Origin: CBDCVD01 sp965224015 | GTDB taxonomy: Bacteria; Pseudomonadota; Alphaproteobacteria; Rhizobiales; CBDCVD01 | Direction: 5' to 3' | NCBI GenBank assembly: GCA_965224015.1 | Contig: OZ245032.1 | Coordinates: 1,364,001-1,428,000, forward strand | DNA length: 64,000 nt | Shown here: positions 53,289 to 61,313 of the stretch, one piece after another | Layout of the letters: every line of letters starts with the position of its first letter | How positions within the stretch are numbered: the stretch's first letter is position 1 | Made by a program: the position numbers and the translations under genes | The notes under the pieces: model-generated | The model's input: the letters and a program-made list of their open reading frames with translations, nothing else | What the model was told of the DNA's origin: nothing | Database searches by the model: none

Positions 53289-55004
53289 CTAGAGCGTATC
53301 ATCGATATCATAAGCAAAGTGTTTCATTGTCAATCGGATCGGATTGACAGCCGCTTGCCCAAGACCACAAATGGAGGCATCGGCCATCGCCTCGCATAGG
53401 TCTTCGAGCAGACCCTGGTCCCAGGTTTTGGCCTGCATCAGCTTGACTGCCTTCTCACAGCCGACACGGCAGGGGGTACATTGACCGCAGCTTTCGTCCT
53501 CAAAAAAGCGCAGCATATTCAGCGCCGCGGCACGGGGGCTGTCCTTGTCAGACAACACCACAACCGCTGCCGATCCGATAAACGTGCCGTATTCGTGCAA
53601 GGTATCAAAATCAAGCGGAACCGCGTCAAGGCTTGCCGGTAGCAAACCGGAAGACGGCCCTCCCGGCTGATAGGCCGCAAAGGTGTGTCCCGCAGCCATG
53701 CCCCCAGCGGCTGCAATAATATCGCCAATGGTCGAGCCGGCGGGCAAGAGGTAAACCCCCGGTTCGGCGACACGGCCGGAGACAGAGTAGGAGCGCAGCC
53801 CCTTGCGCCCGTTCTTCTCCACACCGTTCAGAACCTCAGGCCCCTCGCGCAGAATGCGTGTGACCCAATAAAGGGTCTCAACATTGTTCACAAGGGTTGG
53901 TTGATTAAAAATGCCCTTTTGCGCCACAAACGGCGGGCGGTGGCGTGGCAGCCCTCGCTTGCCCTCTATGGACTCGATCATCGCGCTTTCCTCGCCGCAA
54001 ATATAGGCGCCAGCACCGCGACGCAGGTCGATAAAGCCCGCCTCCACAAGCCCCGCCCCTTCCAACGCAGCGATCTCGCGACGCAGGATCTCCAGCACCG
54101 CCGGATACTCGTCACGCATATAGATAAAGCAGGTCCTCGCCTCGACACACCACGCGGCAATCAGCGCCCCCTCAAGAATGGTATGCGGCGTGCGCTCGAG
54201 ATAATAGCGATCCTTGAACGTCCCCGGCTCGCCCTCATCGCCATTGACGGCCACATATCGCGGCCCCGGCTCGGCGCGCACCGCGGCCCATTTGCGCCCG
54301 GTGGGGAACCCCGCCCCACCAAGCCCGCGCAAGCCCGCCGCAAGCAGCGTCTCCTCAAGGGTTCCGGCATCCCCCTCACCCGCACGCAAGGCCTTCAACG
54401 TTTCATAACCGCCGGCCCGACAATAAGCCTCAAAGGTTTCATAGTCGGGAATGCGCGGGTGAACCGCGCCGCCGGCGATCGCTTGTTTAATCGACGATAC
54501 ATTGGCGTGGTCAATGTGATTATGGCCAAGCTCAACTACAGGCGCGCTGTCGCACCGCCCCATACAGGGGGCGCGCAGGACTCGCACTTTGGCAGGGTCC
54601 AGCCCCTGGTTGAGGGCGCGCAGCAGGTCCTGCGCCCCCGCCAGCTCACAGGACAGGGAATCGCACACGCGGATTGTCAAAGGCGCCGGTGGGACCTCAC
54701 CTTCCTTGACCACATCGAAATGGGCGTAGAACGTGGCCACCTCATAGACCTCCGCTTGAGAAAGAGACATCTCATCGGCAAGCGCGCGCAAATGCATCGC
54801 CGACAAAAACCCATACGCGTCCTGGATGAGATGCAAATGCTCGATCAGCAAATCGCGCCGACGCGGTCTGCCCCGCAAAAGCTGACGTATGTCCGCGCTC
54901 GCCTGTTCAACAGGCTGACGCCCCTTGGGAAGCGCCCGCCCGCGCCCTTGGCCCGACTTCCAAATGCCCTTATCGGCCTTGTCTAAAGCGGTGCTGTTGC
55001 TCAA
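53289..55004 (-). CDS. fdsB: Formate dehydrogenase NADH-binding beta subunit (NuoE-NuoF fusion)
   Basis: A 571-aa diaphorase subunit. Residues 1-180 are a NuoE-like thioredoxin-fold 2Fe-2S domain (VCDSLSCEL and APCMGRC). Residues 190-440 are NuoF-like, with FMN/NAD motifs GLGGAGFPTGRKW, NGDEGEPGTFKDRYYLE and CGEESAMIESIEG. The 4Fe-4S site ESCGQCTPCRVGC is near 505-517. The fused form and length match Methylobacterium FDH1 beta rather than separate FdsG/FdsB. The start is TTG (no in-frame ATG upstream). The final Asp-Thr-Leu-stop is a family B end. Confidence 0.95.
   Translation of the reverse strand: MSNSTALDKADKGIWKSGQGRGRALPKGRQPVEQASADIRQLLRGRPRRRDLLIEHLHLIQDAYGFLSAMHLRALADEMSLSQAEVYEVATFYAHFDVVKEGEVPPAPLTIRVCDSLSCELAGAQDLLRALNQGLDPAKVRVLRAPCMGRCDSAPVVELGHNHIDHANVSSIKQAIAGGAVHPRIPDYETFEAYCRAGGYETLKALRAGEGDAGTLEETLLAAGLRGLGGAGFPTGRKWAAVRAEPGPRYVAVNGDEGEPGTFKDRYYLERTPHTILEGALIAAWCVEARTCFIYMRDEYPAVLEILRREIAALEGAGLVEAGFIDLRRGAGAYICGEESAMIESIEGKRGLPRHRPPFVAQKGIFNQPTLVNNVETLYWVTRILREGPEVLNGVEKNGRKGLRSYSVSGRVAEPGVYLLPAGSTIGDIIAAAGGMAAGHTFAAYQPGGPSSGLLPASLDAVPLDFDTLHEYGTFIGSAAVVVLSDKDSPRAAALNMLRFFEDESCGQCTPCRVGCEKAVKLMQAKTWDQGLLEDLCEAMADASICGLGQAAVNPIRLTMKHFAYDIDDTL
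53290..53300 (+). mobile_element. Family B end forming the fdsB stop codon
   Basis: TAGAGCGTATC matches the B end exactly (as at 27415). Read on the minus strand it gives codons for Asp-Thr-Leu then TAG, and the adjacent CTAGAGGA contributes the ribosome site of the next gene. Confidence 0.6.
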
Positions 55005-55430
55005 CAGAAAATCGCATTCATAGTTCGTGTTAGCCTGTTAGCGTGTTAACGATTGTGCGGCACTAAAACCGGCACAGATTACACAGCAAGATTAATACAG
55101 CAAGATTACAAGGTTATGCCGGTGTTGTCGCGCACAATAATGGCTTCGCGAACAAGCGGTATCGCGGCGGCGACACTCTTTTGGCCAAAGACGCCCGCGC
55201 AGGAAAGTCCCGCGCCAGAAATACAAATCAATGCCGATGGCAAGAGCCACGAGGAACAGAACAAAAATCTTTACGAGGATAGCGCGCGAATGATAACCAA
55301 ACTGCTGATCGAGGCGTGCAACGAACACGATCTGATCATTGCGTTCCCGCAATTGACCGTGCATGGAGCCACAACTTGAGCTATACTGGGACGGACTGCG
55401 TTTCACCCGCCACTTGGCTTGCGAATTCTT
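55005..55430. other. Divergent spacer fdsB / mtaB
   Basis: A 426-bp region that must hold the fds promoter and mtaB leader. Near 55080-55108 there is a short direct repeat (acagcaagatta twice). It also carries one possible small gene (separate entry). No family A-D copy is present. Confidence 0.5.
55116..55379 (+). CDS. Possible small hypothetical protein
   Basis: An 87-aa frame starting MPVLSRTIMASRTSG. The C-terminal half (EEQNKNLYEDSARMITKLLIEACNEHD) has a regular, amphipathic, protein-like composition, and the frame stays open to 55379. I recognise no family, and no ribosome site is obvious. A competing minus-strand frame (55092-55436) looks less protein-like. Confidence 0.3.
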   Translation: MPVLSRTIMASRTSGIAAATLFWPKTPAQESPAPEIQINADGKSHEEQNKNLYEDSARMITKLLIEACNEHDLIIAFPQLTVHGATT

Positions 55431-56702
55431 ATGCATATCAAAACCCGTAACTTCGGCTGCCGGCTGAACACCCTCGAAGGCGAAATGATCCAGGTCGCAG
55501 CCGATGCGGCCGGGCTTGAGGACGCGCTCGTTGTGAACACATGTGCGGTCACGTCAGAGGCGGTGCGCCAGGCACGCCAGGCGATCCGCAAGGCCAGGCG
55601 CGAGGCCCCGGACAAGCGAATTATCGTCACCGGCTGCGCCGTGCAAGTCGCACCTGAGGCCTTCGCGGCCATGCCCGAGGTGGACGCGATTGTCGGCAAC
55701 CGGGAGAAAACAGAACCGGCAACGTATCACACGATTGCCCGGCACGGTGCGCGAGCCCAGGTCGGAGATATTATGCGCCCTCCCGAAAAGCCCCTCGCGC
55801 CCGTTGCCCTGGCGCGCATGGGTCAGCGGGTGCGCGCCTTTGTGCAAATCCAAACAGGTTGTGACCATCGCTGCACGTTTTGCATTATACCCTTTGGGCG
55901 GGGGCCCTCGCGCTCTATCCCGCCGCCGCTGGTGATCGATCAATGCAGGCGGCTTGTTGACAACGGTCATAAGGAAATCGTTCTCACCGGTGTCGACATT
56001 ACCGCCTATGGGGCGGATCTTGCGCCTGCGGTGAGGCTGGGCGACCTTGTGGGAGAGTTGCTGACAAAAGTGCCAGGTTTGCGCCGTTTGCGGCTGACCT
56101 CCCTTGACAGTGTCGAGGTGGATGCGGCGCTTGTGGAGATGATTGCGGGCGAGGAGCGACTGATGCCGCATTTGCACCTGTCACTGCAGTCGGGCGATGA
56201 CATGATCCTCAAGCGCATGAAGCGTCGCCACACACGAAGCCAGGCCGTTGCGTTTTGCGAGCAAATGCGCCAACGCCGACCGGATATTGTGTTTGGTGCC
56301 GATATTATTGCCGGCTTTCCCACCGAGACTGCGGCCATGTTTGAAAATTCCCTGTCTTTGGTTGACGAGTGCGGCCTGACGTTTTTGCACGTGTTTCCGT
56401 TTTCGCCGCGCCCGGGGACACCGGCTGCGCGTATGCCACAGGTGGATGGAGGCGAGATCACAACGCGGGCCCGGCGCCTGCGTGACAAGGGCGCCTCCGC
56501 CTTGCGCGCCCATCTTGACGCCAATATCGGGCAGATGCGCGCGATCCTGATCGAAAGCGCAAATGCCGGACACACGCAACATCACACCAGGGCCATCGTT
56601 ACCGGCGGTGCCAACATCCCCGCCGCCCCCCCTGGAACCGTGGTCCAGGCCCTTGTGACAGGCCACGACGACAACCGTCTTGTCGCACAGGCAACGGGCT
56701 AA
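55431..56702 (+). CDS. mtaB: tRNA t6A37 methylthiotransferase
   Basis: A 423-aa radical-SAM enzyme converting t6A to ms2t6A at tRNA position 37. The N-terminal UPF0004 domain binds a 4Fe-4S cluster through Cys in FGCRLN, NTCAVT and TGCAVQ. The radical-SAM motif is CDHRCTFCIIPFGRG. Other parts: LTSLDSVEVD, HLHLSLQSGDD, GADIIAGFPTET, HVFPFSPRPGTPAARMP, and a degenerate TRAM-like tail. The ATG at 55431 is preferred over TTG 55419. It is followed directly by ftsY. Confidence 0.95.
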   Translation: MHIKTRNFGCRLNTLEGEMIQVAADAAGLEDALVVNTCAVTSEAVRQARQAIRKARREAPDKRIIVTGCAVQVAPEAFAAMPEVDAIVGNREKTEPATYHTIARHGARAQVGDIMRPPEKPLAPVALARMGQRVRAFVQIQTGCDHRCTFCIIPFGRGPSRSIPPPLVIDQCRRLVDNGHKEIVLTGVDITAYGADLAPAVRLGDLVGELLTKVPGLRRLRLTSLDSVEVDAALVEMIAGEERLMPHLHLSLQSGDDMILKRMKRRHTRSQAVAFCEQMRQRRPDIVFGADIIAGFPTETAAMFENSLSLVDECGLTFLHVFPFSPRPGTPAARMPQVDGGEITTRARRLRDKGASALRAHLDANIGQMRAILIESANAGHTQHHTRAIVTGGANIPAAPPGTVVQALVTGHDDNRLVAQATG

Positions 56703-56730
56703 CGTGAACAGCAACTTTCATGGAGCGACC

Positions 56731-57666
56731 GGCGTGAGTGACAAACAGAGCCAGGGCTGGTTTTCGCGCCTGAGCGCCGGGGTGCGCCGCTCGGCAAACG
56801 CGCTTGCAGACGTGTTCACCAAACGCACCCTCGACGAGGCCACGATTGAAGAGCTTGAGGACATGCTCATTGCCGCCGATTTCGGCGCCGAGACGGCGGC
56901 GGCTATCACCGACCACCTGGCAGCGGAGCGCCATGCGCGCGATATCTCCGGCGAGGCGGTTCGCGCCGTCCTTGCCAGCCATATTGAGACGACTCTCGAA
57001 CCCGTGGCCAAACCCCTGGTTATTGACCCCGGCATTCGCCCTTTTGTCATCCTTGTAACGGGGGTGAACGGCTCGGGTAAAACGACAACCATTGGCAAAT
57101 TGGCCGCCAAGCTGCGCGATGAGGGGCGCTCTGTATTGCTTGCGGCAGGGGATACGTTTCGCGCGGCCGCCATTGACCAATTGCGTATCTGGGCAGAGCG
57201 CACCGGCTCCGGGATCGTGGCCCGCGCTCCCGGCGCTGATGCCGCGGGGCTTGCCTTTGATGCTCTTGATCAAGCGCGGCACGCGGGCACTGACGTGGTG
57301 TTGATCGATACCGCGGGGCGGCTGCAAAATCATACCCAGTTGATGGCGGAGCTTACAAAAATCATCCGGGTGATCAAAAAATCCGATCCTCAGGCGCCCC
57401 ATGCCGTGCTGCTTACTCTTGACGCAACGACGGGGCAGAACGCACTCTCGCAGGTGGAGATATTTGGCCAAACCTGCGGGGTGACCGGCCTTGTGATGAC
57501 CAAGCTTGACGGTTCCGCCAAGGGGGGGATACTGGTTGCCGTTGCGCGGCGTTTTGGCTTGCCTGTGCATTTTATCGGGGTTGGGGAAGGCGTTGACGAC
57601 CTTAGCCCCTTCACCGCCGGTGATTTCGCCCGCGCCATCACTGGCGCGCAGAAGAGCGATTCATGA
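56731..57666 (+). CDS. ftsY: Signal recognition particle receptor FtsY
   Basis: A 311-aa SRP GTPase targeting ribosome-nascent chains to SecYEG. The N domain (TIEELEDMLIAADFG) precedes the G domain with GVNGSGKTTTIGKLA (G1), DTFRAAAIDQL, DTAGRLQNH (G3), TKLDGSAKGG (G4), and PVHFIGVGEGVDDL. The acidic A domain of E. coli FtsY is absent, as usual in alphaproteobacteria. The start is GTG at 56731 with GGAG 8 nt upstream; GTG 56704 is an alternative. It overlaps rimM as ATGA. Confidence 0.95.
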   Translation, partial: GVSDKQSQGWFSRLSAGVRRSANALADVFTKRTLDEATIEELEDMLIAADFGAETAAAITDHLAAERHARDISGEAVRAVLASHIETTLEPVAKPLVIDPGIRPFVILVTGVNGSGKTTTIGKLAAKLRDEGRSVLLAAGDTFRAAAIDQLRIWAERTGSGIVARAPGADAAGLAFDALDQARHAGTDVVLIDTAGRLQNHTQLMAELTKIIRVIKKSDPQAPHAVLLTLDATTGQNALSQVEIFGQTCGVTGLVMTKLDGSAKGGILVAVARRFGLPVHFIGVGEGVDDLSPFTAGDFARAITGAQKSDS

Positions 57667-58214
57667 CTGCCGAGACTGTCGAGACTGTCGAGCGCATCCT
57701 GGTAGGAGCCGTCGGCGCGCCTCATGGCCTGAAAGGTGAGGTGCGGATCAAATCCTATACCGAAGACCCGATGGGGATCACGACATTTGGCACCCTAGGT
57801 ACCGATCGCCCCGGGCTCACCCTTGATATTCTATCTGCGCGCCAGCACAGGGCCCTGCTCATAGCCCGTCTTGCCGCCATTGATGATCGCGATGCCGCAA
57901 AGGCCCTCAACGGGGTCCGGCTTTATGCCCAACGCACCCAGTTGGTGGCCATCGAGGAGGATGATGCCTATTATCACGCCGATCTGATTGGCCTTAAGGT
58001 TCATACTCTCGAAGGGGTCGAAGTGGGCACCATTGCAGCGGTGGCTGATTATGGGGCCACCGATTTGCTGGATATCAAGACCCCTGATGGTCAGCGTCAA
58101 TTGGTGCCTTTTACCCGTGCGTTTGTGCCCGACGTGGATCTGGCCCGCCGGATTGTCGTGGTCGATCTTCCGCAAGGGCTGCTCGAGATGCAATCGGCCT
58201 TTGTAAAACCCTGA
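57663..58214 (+). CDS. rimM: 16S rRNA-processing protein RimM
   Basis: A 183-aa 30S maturation factor binding S19. N-terminal RimM beta-barrel (ILVGAVGAPHGLKGEVRIKSYT) and C-terminal PRC barrel (YYHADLIGLKVHTLEGVEVG, LVPFTRAFVPDVD). Coupled to ftsY by a 4-bp overlap and 12 bp before trmD. The usual upstream rpsP is absent. Confidence 0.96.
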   Translation: MTAETVETVERILVGAVGAPHGLKGEVRIKSYTEDPMGITTFGTLGTDRPGLTLDILSARQHRALLIARLAAIDDRDAAKALNGVRLYAQRTQLVAIEEDDAYYHADLIGLKVHTLEGVEVGTIAAVADYGATDLLDIKTPDGQRQLVPFTRAFVPDVDLARRIVVVDLPQGLLEMQSAFVKP

Positions 58215-58226
58215 CATAGGCATTTC

Positions 58227-58946
58227 ATGACCTGGCAAGCGACGGTATTGACCCTTTATCCTCAGGCCTTTCCCGGACCTTTGGGGGTTAGCCTCATGGC
58301 AAGAGCGCGGGATGAGGGACGTTGGGCTCTGCAAGCGATCGATATCAGAGACCATGCCCGGGACAAACACCGCACCGTTGACGATACGCCCGCCGGTGGT
58401 GGTCCGGGGATGGTCCTGCGCGCTGATGTTTTGGGACGCGCCATCGACGCGGCCAGAGTACCGGATGATCAACGTCCCTGCCTTTTGATGAGCGCCCGCG
58501 GCGCACCGCTTAGCCAAAAAAAGGTGCGCGAGTTTGTTGATGCGCCAGGCCTGATTATCGTATGCGGGCGCTTTGAAGGGGTGGACGAGCGGATTATCGC
58601 CGGGCGCGATCTCATGGAGGTCAGTATTGGAGACTACGTCCTTGCAGGCGGTGAGGCGGCGGCCATGGTCATCCTTGAGGCGTGTGTGCGCCTGTTGCCG
58701 GGCGTTATGGGGGATGCGGTGTCTGCGGTGTCCGAGAGCTTTGAGGATGGCCTGCTTGAGTATCCCCAGTACACGCGACCGCAAATATGGGAAGGGCATA
58801 GGATTCCCGATGTTCTTGTTTCCGGAGATCACGGAAAAATCGCGGCCTGGCGGCATCATCAGGCGGAAACGCTCACCCGCGTCCGGCGCCCGGATCTATG
58901 GTCTGACTACCAGCAGAGTCGGCGCCCACGCGGTAATAAGCGATAG
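58227..58946 (+). CDS. trmD: tRNA (guanine-N1)-methyltransferase
   Basis: A 239-aa SPOUT methyltransferase making m1G37. Signatures: LTLYPQAFPGPLGVSL, DDTPAGGGPGMVLRADVL, VCGRFEGVDERII, SIGDYVLAGGEAAAMV (the trefoil knot), and YPQYTRPQIWEGHRIPDVL. Standard length. The usual downstream rplS is not present. Confidence 0.97.
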   Translation: MTWQATVLTLYPQAFPGPLGVSLMARARDEGRWALQAIDIRDHARDKHRTVDDTPAGGGPGMVLRADVLGRAIDAARVPDDQRPCLLMSARGAPLSQKKVREFVDAPGLIIVCGRFEGVDERIIAGRDLMEVSIGDYVLAGGEAAAMVILEACVRLLPGVMGDAVSAVSESFEDGLLEYPQYTRPQIWEGHRIPDVLVSGDHGKIAAWRHHQAETLTRVRRPDLWSDYQQSRRPRGNKR

Positions 58947-59250
58947 ACCCGGAGCGTGTTATCCCTTTGCGGTCTGATTTCGGTTGCGTGACAATCCCCT
59001 GTTCACTAAGCTCTCGCACAAGGTCGGCGCCCATGCGCGGGCCCCGGGGCGTCGAAACCCCGCACAAGGCGGTCTTTGCTGACCGCAACAGCATCTCCTC
59101 GGTTTTCATGGCCGGGGAGGCTGCGGCGCATGTCCAGAGCTTCGGCTTAAAGGCCGTGGCGGTCGTCCTTGTGCGGCTTTCGAACTCCCCGGCTGCCAGG
59201 GGGTAAAACACCTCTGGTGGCCCTTTTCTTTTTTGCCAAGGGAGTTTGCA
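58947..59250. other. Spacer after trmD
   Basis: 304 bp without a confident gene. A minus-strand frame here (to 58873, overlapping trmD) contains a rather protein-like stretch (GADLVRELSEQGIVTQPKSD) but no recognised family; it could be a gene remnant. Near 58952 gagcgtgtta resembles a family B end without TA. Confidence 0.4.
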
Positions 59251-59472
59251 ATGCTTGAAAACCTGTTTCCCTCTGACCCGCTGGGTAGCTCGCGCCTGTT
59301 GGGGGAGCGGCTGAAGGCCGAGGCGACACCGCACGAGGCCGCATGCTATATTGCACAAGTTTGCGCTGAACTACAGGAAATGGCGCTTGATAAAGACCTC
59401 GGCATGTTGGTTTATTTATTGGCCAACGTGCGCCAGGAGGCGTTGGAATTTTTGTTAAACCTGCGCCAGTGA
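59251..59472 (+). CDS. Small conserved-looking cytosolic protein
   Basis: A 73-aa protein, MLENLFPSDPLGSSRLLGER at the start, then an alpha-helical body (TPHEAACYIAQVCAELQEMA). The strong ribosome site AGGGAG lies 6-7 nt before the ATG. The composition is that of a real, helical, soluble protein, and similar small proteins occur in other Rhodospirillales as far as I recall. Function unknown. Confidence 0.7.
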   Translation: MLENLFPSDPLGSSRLLGERLKAEATPHEAACYIAQVCAELQEMALDKDLGMLVYLLANVRQEALEFLLNLRQ

Positions 59473-60407
59473 GCAAAAGCCTGAAAGCAAAAAACAGAAA
59501 AATTTAAAAAAGTTATCCCCTTGTGTTGCGAGAGGGTTATGGTGGGGCTTACCGGCCTTTTCGGATTGCCTGATGCGGCCGCGCATCGGGCAGAAGGCCG
59601 GGCGGTGGTCCCGAAGTGGACGTTGTGTACGGAACACGTCCTAACAGGGCGACCCCATAACCTCCGGTGCGGCCGCAGGACGCAAACCCTGGTGCCGACA
59701 GCGGCGGGAAGGCCGACAGGATTTGATGACTTGACGATTTGAGACATTGACGTCTTGTGGGCCGGGCGATTTAAGGTTTTGAGACCTTGTGAGGTTTTTC
59801 GTGTTCACGTACATGAATACAAAAATCTTGAAGGGATCGAGGCTTTAAAACCTGAAGACTGGACGAATTACGAGCATTGGTTCTGAAGGGCTTCAGGGTT
59901 GAACGGTTCATGAGGAAGAATTCTTGATGACTTATAGGTCTCAGTGCTTGAAATCCTGAGGATTTGAGATGCAAAGGACAGCATCCTACGGTGGCGTGTG
60001 CAATTGTCCCCCTGTCAGGGGCCGTGTGCGACACCGGTCTTGATGAAGGCAGGCCCGCAGCACTTTACCGCTCGACACACCGGGCGCGCGAATATCCCGA
60101 GGCGGGTGACGCTGCTTTGGGTTGTGCTGGAGGCGACTGGTGCTATTATAAATGGCGAGCCAGGTTTATGGGTTCGGGCTGAGAACGCCGCAGATCACCG
60201 TGTGCGGGTCATCGTTGACCGCCCCAAAACTGTTATTGTTGTATACATTGCGCATGCGGCTCGATTGTGACCCGCGCCATCCACAAGGCTCTTGAGGTAC
60301 TTTGCTCTCTTTGCTTTTTGCCTTTTGCCTTTTGTTTTCAAGCCACGGACGGACACCCGCCGCGTGAAGATTTTCCCATGCCGGCTCCGGCTTCAAGGTG
60401 GGATATT
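59473..60407. other. Noncoding or decayed region
   Basis: About 0.9 kb with no confident protein gene. 59535-59662 folds into three stems (separate entry). 59700-59960 is AT-richer with imperfect short repeats of the type gacttga/gatttgag. A plus-strand frame at 59998-60270 ends in a protein-like stretch (DHRVRVIVDRPKTVIVVYIA), possibly a remnant. No rnpB, tmRNA, SRP RNA or tRNA signature was recognised. Confidence 0.45.
59535..59662. ncRNA. Candidate structured RNA, three-stem junction
   Basis: The closing stem GGTTATGG (59535-59542) pairs with CCATAACC (59655-59662). Arm 1 pairs CCGGCCTT (59552-59559) with AAGGCCGG (59594-59601), enclosing a 10-bp stem GCCTGATGCG (59568-59577) with CGCATCGGGC (59582-59591). 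Arm 2 pairs GGACGT..TGT (59618-59628) with ACACGTCC (59634-59641). The stems nest consistently. Strand and identity are unknown; no Rfam family is recognised by eye. Confidence 0.35.
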
Positions 60408-60514
60408 TAATACCCAGGGTCCTTACCAATGACTCATGGATTAGCGTCAAGCAAGTATGTTATCAAGGCTGTACACCAGTCGGCGTGTACATAAAGCCCA
60501 TACCGCTGGTATTA
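60408..60514 (+). mobile_element. Family A 107-bp element, copy 8
   Basis: Intact forward copy, TAATACCCAGGG to CCGCTGGTATTA. It is followed directly by a family C end fragment (cccattttgctatag, 60515-60529), ending 10 bp before the GTG start of the next gene. Confidence 0.9.
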
Positions 60515-60539
60515 CCCATTTTGCTATAGGGGCCGGACT

Positions 60540-61133
60540 GTGAAAAACAAGATCCAAAACATTTGCGTTTATCTGGGCTCGAACCCAGGGCATGAGCCGG
60601 CCTATGCGGATGCCGCAATGACCCTTGGCACTGTTTTGGCAAAACGCGGCCTGACCTTGATCTATGGAGGTGCGCATGTGGGGACCATGGGGATTATTGC
60701 TGATGCCGCGCTTGCGGCTGGAGGCACGGTTATCGGTATTATTCCTCAGGCCCTGGTCGGCAAGGAGATCGCCCACCAGGGACTTAGCGAATTGCATGTG
60801 GTCGACAGCATGCATGCCCGCAAACGTCTAATGGCGGATTTGTCCGACGGATTCATTGCCTTGCCGGGGGGCGCCGGTACCCTTGAGGAAATCACCGAAG
60901 TCTGGACCTGGGGGCAGTTGGGCATGCACAAAAAGCCAATGGCGCTATTGAGCGTGAACGACTATTTTGCGGGTTTTGAGGTCTTCCTGGACCACGTTCA
61001 AGGGCAAGGGTTCATGACCAAGGCCCATCGGGATATGCTGATGATTGACAACGATATTGATCGGATCTTGGAGCGGTTTGACACCTATCAGCCGCCAGCC
61101 GTGTCGAAATGGATCGACCGCTCGCAAACCTAG
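60540..61133 (+). CDS. LOG-family protein (TIGR00730 Rossmann-fold nucleotide hydrolase)
   Basis: A 197-aa protein with the family signature LPGGAGTLEEITEVWTWGQLG and LIYGGAHVGTMGIIADAAL. Lysine decarboxylase-like (LOG) proteins cleave the N-glycosidic bond of nucleoside 5'-monophosphates, including cytokinin precursors; the physiological substrate in most bacteria is unknown. The start is GTG at 60540. The leader is composed of A and C repeats. The stop TAG is the first bases of an inverted-repeat element. Confidence 0.9.
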   Translation: MKNKIQNICVYLGSNPGHEPAYADAAMTLGTVLAKRGLTLIYGGAHVGTMGIIADAALAAGGTVIGIIPQALVGKEIAHQGLSELHVVDSMHARKRLMADLSDGFIALPGGAGTLEEITEVWTWGQLGMHKKPMALLSVNDYFAGFEVFLDHVQGQGFMTKAHRDMLMIDNDIDRILERFDTYQPPAVSKWIDRSQT

Positions 61134-61292
61134 AGCGTCGGGCGTTTAAGTTGCAGCAATAACCCCAGTTATGGATAAGGACCTTTTTCTCATGCTTTTT
61201 CGGTTCATGTCTACAGAAAGGCGGATCCAGCCATTTATCTGATCATGAGCCCTAACCGGGGTTCTTGTTGCAACTTAAGCGCCCGATGCTAT
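61131..61292. mobile_element. TA-flanked inverted-repeat element, about 160 bp
   Basis: The left arm (61133-61171, gagcgtcgggcgtttaagtt) and the right arm (reverse complement gcatcgggcgcttaagttgc) are near-perfect over about 38 bp, with TA on both outer sides. Ends resemble family B only in the outermost GAGCGT. The loop contains no gene. It may be a separate MITE family. Confidence 0.75.
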
Positions 61293-61313
61293 AGAGCGCC
61301 GCATGCCTACGTC

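Noticed and set aside
53685..54986. 433-aa plus-strand frame opposite fdsB
   Set aside because: Antisense shadow of fdsB, which has intact NuoE and NuoF motifs.
59473..60407. tmRNA, RNase P RNA or SRP RNA
   Set aside because: The conserved core sequences of these RNAs, as far as I can recall them, are not present; only a generic structured-RNA call is made.
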